A DNA stretch of 64,000 bases, from positions 48,476 to 112,475 of the forward strand of contig QKWP01001731.1 of NCBI GenBank assembly GCA_003550325.1, in the 5' to 3' direction. The notes under the pieces were generated by a model. That model saw only the letters and a list, made by a program, of their open reading frames with translations, was not told where the DNA came from and made no database searches. This document shows positions 1-11,867 of the stretch, piece by piece. Position 1 is the first letter of the stretch. Each line of letters starts with the position of its first letter. The stretch is from Gigaspora rosea. Lineage: Eukaryota > Glomeromycota > Glomeromycetes > Diversisporales > Gigasporaceae. A program made the translations under genes and the position numbers.

Positions 1-1290
1 ACAACTATGTAGAATTAAAAAAGTTTTATCAAATTTGGTTAAATAATTATTAAAAAACTTGTTTAAAAATTATGTTAAATAAAGCTTCTAGAAGTATTTT
101 TTACAAATTATTAATAAAAACAAAAACAAACCCTTACTTTAACTTTAAAAACAAAGACTTTATTTATAGCTTTAAAAAAAAGTTCAAATTTTAAAAAAAA
201 AATATATATATATAAGATAAAAGTAAGTATTTTTATGAAGTTAAAGTTGTTAAAATAAAACTTTTTTATATTATTATAAAGAAAAATTATATTTGTTTGT
301 TTTAAAATCAATATATAAATTAAGTAAATTTTATATAAAAATAGTAATATAGCAAACTGCTTTGAATAGCAATAACTAACTATTGTAATTAGAGTGCAGG
401 ACAGGTCAGATTGATCCAAAATTTTAAAGAGGTTCAAATTATAGATCCATTATAAATTGGATCAGGTTTGAGTTGGCCTATTAAAATATTGGGTTAGATT
501 CAGATTTCTGTTTATTGGTCTATAAAACCTGATTATACCTAATATAATTTTAAAAAATTCTTATTTAGGTATTAGGCCAAACTTAGATAGCACATTTACA
601 AAAATTGTCACCTCTCTGTAATTTTTACTAAAAATAAACTATTGTAGTTTGGGTTAGAGTTAGATTAAAATTAGAGTTAAAATAATAAAGTTTCTATTAG
701 TAAAATTTTATAAAAAGCATTGCAAGCAAAAAATTTGTACCAAATTATATTGATTATTATAACATAGTTTTCTAATTCACAAATTAGACCTCAAAATTAG
801 ATGTAACATAACACAATTAGAAATTCCAAACCAAATGTTTGTTTTGTTAAAAATTACTTATTTTTTAAAATTTTGTATAAGAACCTCCTTTAGTGCACTA
901 ATAAAAAGTTTTCGTTGGACAGTTTTATTATATAAACTTTCTATTGACACCCTAATCTTAATATAACCAAACTTTAAAAAAATTTTTGCTATGCTATGAA
1001 TTTGGCACGGATTTTTTGCTTGTAGAAGCATTTTTAATTAGATTACAAAAAGTGGTTTCTTGATTTAAATTTTGTATTATTTCTGTTTTTTATAAAAAAA
1101 TATATTCACTTTGATTGTTTATATTACGTTTAATCTTGAAATTTAATTTGTCAAAAATCACAGAAGAGACCAATTTTTGTGGATATTCTAGGGGGTTTAT
1201 TATCCAAATTTTTTAAAAATCTTTTAAAATTTTTTTTTAGTTGCAATTCTTTTAAACAAATATGGGCGTTAGTTTATAGTAACCCATCAC
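1..1290. other. AT-rich intergenic DNA, no gene seen
   Basis: Very AT-rich sequence with long A and T runs. The only long open frame is rich in Ile, Phe, Tyr and Leu and looks like a by-product of base composition. No repeat with clear ends was identified. Confidence 0.6.
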
Positions 1291-1292
1291 TA

Positions 1293-2133
1293 TCCCTTAA
1301 TTTGTTATGCAGGCATATTTGCCTGCGAAAATTTTAAAATTTTAAATTTTTTAAATAAAACCTTAAATATTAATTTTAGCTATATACTTTCTAAGTAAAA
1401 ATATAATATTAGTTCTGTTTTATCAACTTTATTATAAAATTTTTTAAAATTATTAAAAAACTTTGGTGTAATCAAAGTTTAAAGGTTTTGTTTTGGAACT
1501 TTTACTATAGAATTTTTTCTTTAGGTTTTCTCAAATTTTATATGTTCCCGTCTATAAAAAAAATTTTCACTTCTAATACAAGTCCTAATTTTTACAAGTA
1601 AATCATTTAAAGTCAAATAATGAAAGTAGGACCCCGAAAAATACATAGATAGGTCAGGTATAAGTTTGCTTATTTTTGAGGTTTTTTATACAGATCTTTT
1701 CTATTTATAGTATTTTTTTGCTTATTTTTGTAGTTTTTTCTGCAGATCTTTCCTTTTTTAGTAACCCTATAATTAACCTGACCTATCTATATATATTTCG
1801 GGGTCCTATGAAAGTTGTCATCCTTTATATAAACTACAAAGTTGTATAAGAAACTATTTTTAAAACCAATATTTAAAGAATTCACCAAGATATTGTAAAA
1901 TATTTTTTTGGTTAAAAAGTTTCTTTAAAATTTAATATTTTCAGCTTATAAACAACATAAACTTTTTGTCTTATAATATAAGTTTAAATAATTCAAAAAT
2001 ATAATCCTTGTTCTTAAATATTATAATACCAAATTTTATTTAAATATCTTAAATGATTAAAAAACTAGATCAGAGATATATTTATAATAATTATACAGGC
2101 AAATTTGCCTGCGAAGTAGTACAAACTAAGGGA
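1293..2133. mobile_element. Tc1/mariner-type MITE, copy 1 of 3
   Basis: The ends read TCCCTTA... and ...TAAGGGA and the element is flanked by TA on both sides. A 16-base palindrome, CAGGCAAATTTGCCTG (one mismatch at the left end), sits about 20-30 bases inside each end. The interior shares a block around ATGTTCCCGTCTATAAAAAA with the copies at 20019-20662 and 35580-36236. Without the inserted hAT MITE the length is about 653 bp, matching the other copies (644 and 657 bp). There is no coding capacity. The superfamily is inferred from the TA duplication only. Confidence 0.75.
1628..1807. mobile_element. hAT-type MITE nested in the mariner-type MITE
   Basis: This is a 180-bp non-coding element with inverted ends beginning AGGACCCCGAAA. 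It is flanked by an exact 8-bp duplication, ATGAAAGT, at 1620-1627 and 1808-1815. The uninterrupted host sequence is visible in the sister element near 20335-20350, so the insertion is certain. The element at 37704-38706 has the same terminal bases. Confidence 0.88.
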
Positions 2134-2690
2134 TAGGGACCTGTGATCATCTAATTAAATTCAATCACATAAATTATATATTCAATAGGACAAACATGTG
2201 ATACATTAATCAAATTGATTGGATGCTTATGTATACTTAAAATTAATTAAAATTTTATTAATATAAAGTCAAAAATTAATTAAAATTTATTAAAATAAAG
2301 ACAAAAACATAATACAGACAAATATAGAATTAAAAAAAAAGTAATAAAATATAACAGAAAAATTGGTATATTTATTCTTAAAAATACTATAGTCAAACAA
2401 ACCTTTATAAATGCAACTATTATAAATACAATATCTCCCTAAATACATGTTTTTGTTGCTAAATAATATATGTTTTTGTTGCTAAATACATGTTCTATAT
2501 TCTGTAAATGCATATTTTTTTAAATAACTTTTTATATTATACTACCTTTCTAAATGCACATAGCCAATCAAATTTTAGTATTTAAAATAGGTTATACAGT
2601 TTTTAGCAAAGTTATATGAACTTGATAATCTAATTTTTAAAGCTACAATTTAATTGATTTCCTAAATACATGTTGTAAACTTGTTCATAC
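2134..2690. other. AT-rich spacer, no gene seen
   Basis: AT-rich sequence with short repeated phrases such as 'atgtttttgttgctaaata' near 2445-2490. No coding frame or element ends could be assigned. Confidence 0.5.
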
Positions 2691-4239
2691 ATCAGCAAAA
2701 ATATATATGTGTAAACTTGCGCAAGTTTTTACAGTATGTAAGAAAATCGTAAACTTACGTAATATTTAGTGTAAATTTATATAAGTCTTACGATGTGTAA
2801 GAAAATTGTAAATTTATGTAAAAATTTTCCATAAGGTTATGATTTTCTTATGGTGTGTAAGAAAATTGTAAATTTATATAAAATTTTTATGTAAATTTAC
2901 AATTTTTTTATGGTACGTAAGAAAATTGTAAACTTATATAAAATTTTTATATAAATTTACGATTTTCTTATAGTGCATAAAAAAAATAAAAACCATTTTA
3001 CACTAATTTTCGAATTATTTCGAAATGAATCAATGTTTAACTAATATTTTCAAAATATTTCGAATTATTTCAAAATAGTTGATTACTGGGTAAAAAAAAA
3101 AAAACAAAGTTCAAAATTTCTTGATCTGTAAGCTACTATAGATCATAAAAATATATTCCACAAAGTATGCCAAAAAACTTAAAAAAAAAACACACCGTTT
3201 TGAGCAATTTTTATTCTCTCTCCTTTTTACCTCTTCTCCTTTTTTTTCCTTTCTCTTTTTTTTTTCTTTTTTCTTTCTCTTTTTTTTCTCTTTCTTTTTT
3301 TTTTAATATTTCGAATACTTTCAAAATATTTTAGAACGATCTGCAACCTGGATCATATCAATAACGCATTTTATTAATAATTTCGAAATGTTTCGATAAT
3401 TTTTGATGATTGTACTACAAAATCAGATTAGATCTTTGTTTATTTTTTTTTGTTTATAATTTAGATCTTCTATTAATTTTACATTGTTTCTTCATTTTCC
3501 TTTTGTTTTTTTTTGGTTTTGTTTCATTTTTTTTAGTTTCGGTTTGTTTTTTTTTTATTTTTAATTTTTTTTATTTTTTAATTTTTAAATTTTTTTATTT
3601 TATTTTTATACTTTACCACTGGCACTTTGCAAGAAATCCAACGACTTTTCGGCACTTTGTGCAAGCCAACTCAGCCTTTTGACACTTTGCAAGAACACAC
3701 TCCAGCAATTTTTAAATTTCAAGAATGCAAGTTTTTGCAAGTTTTTGCAAGGTTTCGTTTCATTTATTTTTTTGCTTCATGTTTTTTGTTTTTGTTTTTT
3801 TGTTTTATTTTTATTAATTTATTTTATTTTGGCATGTTGCAAAACTTTCGACGATTTCAAATTGCAAAATCACGAAATCTTACTTCAAGGAAATGGAGAT
3901 TTGGAGCTTCATTTATTTTTTTACTTAGTTTGCTTACATTTTTGTTTTTGTTTGTTTTCTTTTTTTTTACTTTTTTTATTTTATTATATTTATCCCTTAC
4001 TTCTTTCAAAACTTTGCAAGAAAACGATTTGACTTTTCCGACACTTTACAAGAACACCAATTCTAACGTTTCTGGCACTTTGCAAAAAGTTGCAATATAA
4101 TTGAATATAAGTGAATATAAGCAAATATAAGCAAATATAATAGTTTATTTTTTTTCGTTTTTGCTTTTTTGTTATTTTTTTCAGTTTTGTTTTTTGTTTT
4201 TTGTTTGTTTTTTTTTTATTAGCACTTTTTAGGAAGTTG

Positions 4240-4605
4240 CGAATATGAACGAATATAAGCGAATATAATAGTTAAACAAAGAAGAAGAGAAATAATAGCT
4301 ACTACAGGGTAAGAAAAATAAGTGTATAAAGCTATTATTATGCAACAAAGTGTGAAAGTAGTTTAAAATATTACTATTTTTCATTTTCATTTTTTTGGTT
4401 TTATTTTTTTTGTTATTTTTTTATTTTAGGAAATAGTGAATATGAGTGAATATTAGCGAATATAAGCGAATATTATAGTTAAAACAAAGAAGAAAAGAAA
4501 TAATAGCAAACTGCAAGATGAGAAAAATAAGTGTTTAGAGCTAGCATTATGTGACAAAGTGCGAAAGGGTTCAAAATATTACTATTTTTCGTTTTTGCTT
4601 TTTTT
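4240..4605. repeat. Two tandem ~210-bp units
   Basis: The phrase AAACAAAGAAGAARAGAAAT followed by AATAAGTGT...AAAATATTACTATTTTTC occurs from about 4274 and again from about 4483, each time preceded by repeated 'gaatataagc'. The units are diverged, roughly 85 % identical by eye. Confidence 0.6.
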
Positions 4606-4753
4606 TATTATTTTTTCGATTTTAATTTTTTCTTGTTTTTATTTTTTTTTGTCATTTTTTTCATTTTTTCATAAAAAATATATAATAATATATAATAAAA
4701 TATATAATATTGATTAAAAATATATATTAAATTATCAGTAATTATAAATCAAA

Positions 4754-5080
4754 CCAGTGGTGTTAAACACCAGTATGTGGTGTAACATAAAGATCAATAT
4801 CAAAAAAATAAACAAAAAAAAACAAAAGTTAAAGTTGATAAATGTTAAGTAGAGCAATAGTTAGGGTTAGGGTGAGGCATCATATATAGTAAAATTTCGC
4901 AAGGGATTTTTTTTTTAAAAAAAAAAGGTGGTTTCATAGATAAAATTTTGAGTTAGAAGGTATTTTTTAAAAAAAAAGCAAAACAACAAAAATTTTATGT
5001 TACACCTGATCTTTATGTTACATTGCATTTAAAAAATTTGATTGGTGAAAATCATTGTAGTGTTCAGCACCAGTGGTGTG
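4754..5080 (-). mobile_element. MITE with CACCAGTGGTG ends and TTAGGG-bearing core
   Basis: The inverted ends contain CCAGTGGTGTTAAACACC (left) and TTCAGCACCAGTGGTGTG (right). The interior has GTTAGGGTTAGGG at 4861, then a conserved core (AAATTTCGCAAGG, later GGTGGTTTCATAGA). The same ends and the inverted core occur at 57204-57494. It lies inside the 2.8-kb inverted-repeat element. Confidence 0.65.
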
Positions 5081-5487
5081 ATTTAGTAAAACCGTAAATT
5101 AAAATATAAAGTATAATAATAATAATAAATAAAAAATATAAAATTTTATATTAAATTGTGAAACCTTGTGAAAATATGCGAAAATATGCAAAAACATGCA
5201 AAAATCTGTAAAATGTTTAAAAAATTTGCAAAAAGCATGATTATGTGAATTTTATTATTTAATATCATAATATATTATTGATTTACGCCAATTTTTGCAA
5301 GTTTTCGAATTTACTATGCCGTAAAAGTTCGTAATTATTACATCTTTGTAATACTCTGAAATTACTATAGCGTAAACTTTCGTAATTATTACCCCTACGT
5401 AATACTCTGAACTAATCGTAAGTTTTTCACAAGTTTACCCTGCATAAAAACTTACGGAGGTTTACGCATATTTTTTTTTGCTGATGA

Positions 5488-5961
5488 ATAAAAAAACTTT
5501 TATCAAAATTGGTTAAGAGTTATTAAAATATTTTAATTTAAAGTTTAAAAAAAATTTACCAAAAATAATTTGCTTGGTTTCTATTAATATTTTATATAAT
5601 AATTTGGTAACTAAATAAAAACTAGCTCTCAAAACCTGGACATTAATTCTAAACTAAGGTTTTTGATTTTTTTTTAACTAAAGATATGTAAAGTTGATTA
5701 TTGTTATGCATTACTAGCTAATCTATTTTTTTAATTTTTTTAAAAAATTTTTTTTTAAATCCTAATTGTATCGATTGTTAATTTTTAATATTTATTTTTT
5801 TTTATTATCATCTAGTATTACCCAATAGAAACCTTAATTTTTTATAATTATCTAATAAAACTAACAAAAAAATATGACTGCTAACCCAATTTTTTGATTC
5901 TTTGTTGTACAAACTAAAAATTAATCTTATATAATCTTATATATAAATATTATTTATTATA
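5488..5961. other. AT-rich spacer, no gene seen
   Basis: Long T and A runs with no open frame of unusual composition and no recognised repeat ends. Confidence 0.5.
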
Positions 5962-5969
5962 GTGGAGAT

Positions 5970-6383
5970 CAGTATATAAAATTCATGTGCACTATGTGTA
6001 GTTTTTTAATTTTGTTTAGTGAGACCAATTTTTTAAATTAGATATATATTAGTATATAAAATATTAAGAAAAAATATACATGTTTCATATAAAAAAATTT
6101 ATTTGTACATATCATAAATTTTTAATGCATTATCTTTAATCAAAATTTTTGTGCAAAATTGTGCACTATATAATAGTGCACAATTTTGTGCACAAAAATT
6201 TTTGAGCTTAGATTAAAGATAATGCATTAAAACTTTTATAATATGTATAAATAAATTTTTTTACATGAAACATGTATATATTTTCTTAATATTTTATATA
6301 CTAATATATATCTAATTTAAAAAATTGGTCTCACTAAACAAAATTAAAAAACTACACATAGTGCACATGAATTTTATACACTG
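5970..6383. mobile_element. Palindromic hAT-type MITE (foldback)
   Basis: This 414-bp element is a near-perfect palindrome with arms of about 205 bases around 'ttgtgcactatataatagtgcacaa' near 6175. The ends are CAGTATATAAAATTCATG and CATGAATTTTATACACTG. It is flanked by an exact 8-bp duplication, GTGGAGAT, at 5962-5969 and 6384-6391. The CAGTG-like terminus and 8-bp duplication are typical of hAT elements. It is non-coding. Confidence 0.9.
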
Positions 6384-6973
6384 GTGGAGATCATCTAAAG
6401 CCAACAAATTTTTATATATAGGCACTAATTTTTTAGCTACAGTATAACATGATTGACCAATAAAAATGCAAAAAAATTTAATATACTGTAAATTTTAAAT
6501 TTTATTAATAAAATTTAAATTTTATTAATAAAATTTAAATTTTGTTAATAAATTTAAATTTTGTTATGTTTTTTTATATATAAACACCAAATTTTTAAAC
6601 TATATAGTATATAACTTTAAATTGATATAAATTTCTTAAAATAAAAGATATTTAAAATTTTTTTGTGGATTTAATAGTTTAATTAAAAAGCTATTAAATA
6701 TACAAAAACTTTTTTTTAGTTTATTTTATTTTAAAAAAATTATAAAAGTTTAAAAAATTTATAGTTAAAAAGTTGATAGCTTTTTATGATCTGTACCATA
6801 TTTATAGTAAATTAAAAAAAATTAACTGATTGACTCCATATTTTCAAATTTTATATTGCAAAATAATAAATCAACTTTGTATGGCCTTATAATAATTTTT
6901 AATTTATTGCAATAATTACTAAATATTAATAAAATAATAATTAGAGTAATTAAAAAAAATTACTGTTTAGTTA

Positions 6974-7138
6974 GGGTATGCTATTTATCATGTAATTTTT
7001 ACTATAGATACATGGTCAGAGGTAATAATTATATTCATATATTATATTAATCAATCAGAATTAGATAAAGTAATCATACTATATATAAATAAAGGTAGCT
7101 ACTAAGTAAAAAATATTATATAATAAATAGCATGCCCC
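6974..7138. mobile_element. Tourist-like MITE (TTA target duplication)
   Basis: The inverted ends GGGTATGCTATTTAT and ATAAATAGCATGCCCC are flanked by TTA at 6971-6973 and 7139-7141. GGG termini with a TWA duplication fit PIF/Harbinger (Tourist) MITEs. A right-end fragment of the same family lies near 32255-32302. It is 165 bp and non-coding. Confidence 0.78.
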
Positions 7139-7653
7139 TTACTTTTACATATCTGATATTAATTAAATTTATATAAATATAAAAATAATTGGGTTGGATT
7201 AAATTAAATCAGGTTTTGGAATAGACCCAACCTAAATTTAATAAAAAATTTTTATAATAAATTGTGTCTGGATTAGATTTTAATTATATTCAGATTGAGG
7301 GGTGTGGCAACATAGAGAAGCTGTCTGGTTGTCACCCCACAAGCAACAGGTCTAGAGTTCAAATCCCACTGGAGATGAATTGAAAAATAGACCTGTATTA
7401 CGGTAACATTTGTTCATCAATCGGTCGGGTATATTACTTGTAACCTTGGTACCACCAGGGACCCGTAAAATTTTAGTTCCAAAAACTCAAAATTTTTCTG
7501 ATAACAACAAAAAATCTAGGCAAATTTTAGATTAAATTTAATAAATTTTAGATAAATTTTGATTTAAATTTAATAAATTTTAGATAAATTTTGATTTAAA
7601 TTTAATAAAAATTTTAGATAAATTTTGATAAAATTAGAAAATTTTGTATAAGT

Positions 7654-9536
7654 TCATTCTTTTGTTTTGTTAAAATACAACATCGTAAGCATTTTCAATG
7701 ATTCTGTACTTAAATTTTGCTGATTATCTTGAAGAATATTATTATAAGCAGAAAAGCTACGCTCAACTGCACAAGAAGAGATTGGCAACCAAATATAATC
7801 TAGAGCTATTTGATATAAAAGAGGAAGTTGTAAAGAAATTTTATCCCAAAAAATATCTAATGTAGTAAAATTAATAAGATTTAAATCTAAATTACAATAA
7901 AGTGACCATTCAGAAAAAAGTTCTGTAGAAGGTTGAAATAATTCAGGGATATCATTAGTATAATTATATAAATCATGATTAGTTATAGCAAGAAAAACAA
8001 ATTTAGGATCAAAAATTTGAGTACTTTTAAATAAAGAACGGCAGGGATGATTTAAAAGATGAATATCAAATTTTTTTAAAGCAGTTTTAAAAGCATCTTG
8101 AAATACAGGAGAAAAATATATAATTTGAGTTTGATATTTGTTGAAACAAGCATTAATTTCTTCACCAAATTGTAAATTCGTAGTTCCAGATTTAAGAAAA
8201 ATTTCTAAATGATGAATACACTGCTCAATAAAAGGGAAAATTGGTTGACATTCAGATTGAAAATAATTAAGAGTTGAAATAAAAAATGGCACATAAATTT
8301 TAATAAAGGTAAGATAAATTTCTAAACGTGCATTTTCATCGAAGTCATTAAAAAATGAAACAATTTCATTAATATTTCCATTTGTTTCAATTTCATTTTC
8401 TTCTTTACAAAAACCTCAAATATACTCTAAATAATTGCAAACATAAATTGCTGTTTTGAGCCAAGAATTCCAACGTGTACTAACAGGCAGTGGCATAAGT
8501 TTTAAAGTAATTTGTTGATTTTGAGTTGAATCTGATTCTAATTGATTATATTCTTTTATACCATGTCATTTTAGATAAATTATATATCTATTGCACCGGT
8601 TTTTAGAATATAAAAACATTTTTTTAAGATTTGATACCAGCTTTTTTACATTATTAAAGTCTTCATTCGATAACCATGCTTCACTAAATATATATCGATA
8701 TATAATGTAATTATTAAATTTAATATACATTGATCTATGTACATATGTGCATAATTTATATATTAAGAAAAATAAATTTAATTTTACCTAATCAAGTTTA
8801 GGATATGCGCCAAGCAGGTGTTATGTTTAATTTGAGGCATTACTGGACTAAGAATTTCACGGCAGGCTTTTTTCATATATGCAACTGAGTCAGAATTAAT
8901 TAAACGAGGTGCTGAAAATGGAATTGACCATTCTGTAAGAAGCTGAAAAACAAGACCACTAATTGTAGAATTATTAACAGGTTCAATATAATCAACAGAA
9001 AACAATCTTGTAACTTGGTGATAGGAAAATAAAGTATTAACTACACTACGTCCTCATGAGTCAGTAGTTTTGTCAATAATAATTGATATGCATTTAGATT
9101 CAAAAAAATTTTTTAATATCATTATATGAGAATCAAATACTTCTTTAAGATGACGTCGTCTTAAAGTATCAGCACAAGGAATCATACCATCTTCACGACA
9201 ATATTTTGAAAAAAAATCACGCATCTTATCAATTTTTTCCAATGGGATATCAGCTGCAACCCATGCTTCCATTAGATCAGTAATTATAAGTTTTTTGATT
9301 TCAATATTTTTCATTGCACTAATAACAGTTTGTTGTTTGTCTGTTTGATTATTTTTAAGATATCGTTCACGCTTAGTTTTATGAGATTCTGAAGCAAGAT
9401 GAGAGGTAACAGAAGTTCTATTTTCAAAACTAATACTTTTGCTACAATAAAGACACATAAGTAGTCCATTATCAGCAAAAACATCAGGTCCGAATTCAGC
9501 GGCACGAGAAGCAGCAGTAATTTTTGAAGGTGGCAT
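7654..9536 (-). pseudogene. hAT transposase, three in-frame TGA stops
   Basis: The start is ATG at 9534-9536 (MPPSK...). The N-terminus has a BED/C2H2-type zinc finger, CLYC...HLASESH. A first TGA at 9054-9056 is followed in the same frame by GRSVVNTLF and an RNase-H-like core. A 104-bp intron (8787 to 8684, GTAAAA...TTTAG) rejoins the frame, giving NLI-SEAWLSNEDF. Two more in-frame TGA codons follow (in YLK*HG and EYI*GF). The diagnostic hAT stretch STRWNSWLK lies between them. The C-terminus has the hAT dimerisation signature SSCAVERSFS...MLYFN. This is a DDE transposase of the hAT superfamily. All three stops are TGA, each one C-to-T change away from CGA (Arg), so decay looks recent. The frame is otherwise open over about 560 codons. 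Confidence 0.92.
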
Positions 9537-10254
9537 ATTAAGTTTATGCTTTATGTTTTATATAAACTTTAAAAATAAAAAAAAATAAAATCTCAAAAAA
9601 ATTTCAAGATATTACTAATCCGAATTTTATTAATTGCTTCTTTATATATATACTTATTTGCAGAATTTTTAATTTATATTACGAATTTAAAGAATTTTAG
9701 AATATTATAATGCTTTGAATTTTGAACTTAACTATAGGAAGTATTTTCATTTTATTTTTCTTTTCTTGTATATTACATTTATTTTTCTTTATCATTAATT
9801 TACTTGTGAATTCGTTTGTTTTTATATAAGCTTTACCGTTTTTAGTAATATTACTACCTTCTTGTTCACGATTAATATGCATGACTATGATTCTATTACT
9901 ATACTTTTTAGGTTAGCGAATTCGATTTAATGCGCTTTGCAAAAATGTGACCTCTGCAGATTATGATATCATGTAAAATCACGGGAAATCAGGCGATTTT
10001 TCAATTCTAAGAGAATTTTACTAATTTCCAATAAAGATGCTGAAGTCAAAATTACGTATCAATATAAAATATTACAATGCTACTTCGATACTGTACTTGA
10101 AAAATATTTATTAGAATGCCTCCTGCGTATAGTAAAGGCTTAACGTGGCGTACTATTTATCTACATTATGATGGCTATTCATTATTTTAATAAGAAACTA
10201 TTACACCGAGAGCACAAGGAAAAACTAAACGTTTCTCTTGTACTTAGTGAGTAA

Positions 10255-10454
10255 TTATAAAGTGCTATTTTTTTGACAAACATAATCTATTTGCTTTTTC
10301 ACCCAATTAGGATTAAATAATCGTACTCTATGTGGCGCATCAGGTAAGTTGCAATTACATATGTTTTGCTGTAAGTCAATTCCACAATACAAGCATTTTC
10401 GACAACTAAAACATGTTCCTCTGCGATATTTTAGCTTTGTTTCTTGAACGTCAG
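10255..10454 (-). CDS. Cys-rich exon inside the hAT element, function unknown
   Basis: This 200-base open stretch starts just after a plausible 3' splice site (TATAATAG at 10455-10462 on the minus strand) and ends at TAA 10255-10257. It encodes a compact Cys cluster, GTCFSCRKCLYCG, then ICNCNLPDAPHRVRLFNP and NWVKKQIDYVC, which looks like a small metal-binding module. The residue mix is not low-complexity and the frame is clean, which argues that it was selected as protein. No upstream exon was identified. It lies upstream of the transposase on the same strand, inside the transposon ends, so it could be a second transposon gene or a captured host exon. I do not recognise the family. Confidence 0.45.
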
Positions 10455-11615
10455 CTATTATAACCGAGTATTAAAGTATATTTATGTAAAAAGAAAGAAA
10501 ATATGTTTATCGGAAAAAACAAATATCAAAATATATAAGTTTTGGGAATGACGTATTTTTTATATATGATCGCTGATCGAAACTATGATTGAAAGCATAA
10601 TTTAATATATAAATTTAAATTGAATTTTTTATTAAGAATCACAGAGATTTTTCCATCATCATTACCATGAAAATACTTTTTTGCAAAGTGCTATAATTTA
10701 ATATTATGTCTATTTCTCAATTATAACAAAATCACAATTTGTAATTTGATTTATTGTGATTCTAACCAAGTAACAATGAGTTATATAATTACTAATGATG
10801 CAGTAGAATCATTAGCTAGTTATGGCTTGACCAATACATCATTGGGACGATTCTACTAGAATGATAAACTATTTCATATGCGATTTTTAAATTTTTTGAG
10901 GCTTTTTTGTTGGCTTTTTTTTTTTATAGTCGTATCAATTTTGGTAGAGTTTGTATTTTAATATTGAAATCTCTAAATTTTATGAAATTTTTAGAAAATT
11001 TTAGTTAAACTTAATAATTTTAGATATTAATTTTTTCGAAATTAGAAATTTTAGAAAATTTGTGCTGATACTTGAAATTTTAGATTTTTTGTGAAAATTT
11101 TATATCTAAAATTTTACGGGTCCCTGGGTACCACCATCTTGAATGGGAGCATTGGCGCAGTTGTGTAAGTTATACAGACAAATCCAAGGGACCGAAACAA
11201 TTGAAACCCATTTGGCAAGTCCCGAGCAAAGAGGTAAAAAAGATCTTCTAATGGTACTACAAAAGACCGGAATTTCAGCTGGAGACCAAAAAACCAGACA
11301 GAAAAAGCCCTATGGCACGAGAGGACACCAACCTGGCCGCCGAAGTCGTACCGGAGGAAAAGGACCTATGTTTCGGAATTAGGTGCCAAGGAGAGGGAGT
11401 CCATCAGGCACATAAAGCCGGGCTGACCAATCCTTCCAGGCTAACTGGTTTGGTAGTTTGGGAGAGATCAGTAAAGGTTGGAAGAAGGGTCGGATGTGAG
11501 TACTGGGAATCGAAATGAACCTGTAAGAGCAAATGGAACTCACTAGCCAGTGAGAAGTGGAAGCATGGATGCATGTACGTGTCAAGACCCAACGGGTTCT
11601 GGGTGTACCCATATG

Positions 11616-11867
11616 CAGTGTTGTCACTTGGACGTGTCCAAACTATGTTTTTTGTCCAACGTCCAAGATTGTCCAAAATCGTCCAAGCCTATGTCCCATG
11701 TTTAACTAATCAAGAAAGTAATTTAAAAAAATATATAATTATATATTTTTTTAGGTGCTGGACTCATTGGTAAAAAAATTAAAATAGATTATCTTAATAA
11801 AATTTTAAGTAATTTTAATTTGAAAAAATGTTCAAAATGTCCAAAAAACGTCCAAGTGACAACACTG
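11616..11867. mobile_element. hAT-type MITE inside the retroposon
   Basis: The 252-bp element has inverted ends CAGTGTTGTCACTTGGACGT and is flanked by an exact 8-bp duplication, CCCATATG, at 11608-11615 and 11868-11875. The interior repeats 'gtccaa'. It is non-coding. Confidence 0.92.

Larger units (their letters stand above)
2691..5487. mobile_element. 2.8-kb inverted-repeat element, unclassified
   Basis: The left end begins CATCAGCAAAAA followed by GTGTAAACTTGCGCAAG. The right end is its imperfect inverse (ends near 5487, TTTGCTGATG). Subterminal blocks are built of repeated GTAAGAAAATCGTAAACTTA-like phrases on the left (2730-2990) and GTAATTATTAC-like phrases on the right (5310-5410). The middle (3230-4680) is T-rich with many TTTTTCTTTT runs and repeated 'cactttgcaagaa'. 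No protein is recognisable: the open frames here are poly-Phe/Leu reads of T runs. A piece of this family recurs at 60130-60306. No convincing target duplication was found, so the superfamily is unknown. Confidence 0.5.
7456..11126 (-). mobile_element. Complete 3.67-kb hAT transposon (degenerate autonomous copy)
   Basis: Perfect 21-bp terminal inverted repeats start CAGGGACCCGTAAAATTTTA (7456-7476 and 11106-11126). An exact 8-bp target duplication, GGTACCAC, is at 7448-7455 and 11127-11134. The element carries a transposase pseudogene on the minus strand and a separate Cys-rich exon nearer its other end. Its insertion point inside a tRNA-headed retroposon is confirmed because the retroposon sequence resumes across it. 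The intact ends suggest that it could still be mobilised in trans, but its own transposase has three stops. Confidence 0.95.

Noticed and set aside
111-437. 108-codon minus-strand open frame
   Set aside because: Composition (Phe, Tyr, Ile, Leu, Lys) is what random AT-rich DNA gives; no motifs and no splice context.
3410-4100. Overlapping plus-strand frames of 90-157 codons rich in Phe
   Set aside because: They read long T runs in an inverted-repeat element; not protein-like.
7340-7370. Functional tRNA gene suggested by the B box GAGTTCAAATCCCA
   Set aside because: No closed acceptor stem; the same head occurs at 17438 attached to a retroposon body, so it is a SINE-type promoter head.
9054-9056. 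TGA decoded as an amino acid (alternative code) in the hAT transposase
   Set aside because: The intact nuclear genes here use normal stops and have no internal TGA; decay of an inactive transposon explains it.
11143-11676. Several overlapping frames on both strands in the retroposon body
   Set aside because: Frames are not conserved against the copy at 17438-18365 and overlap one another; locally higher GC makes chance frames long.
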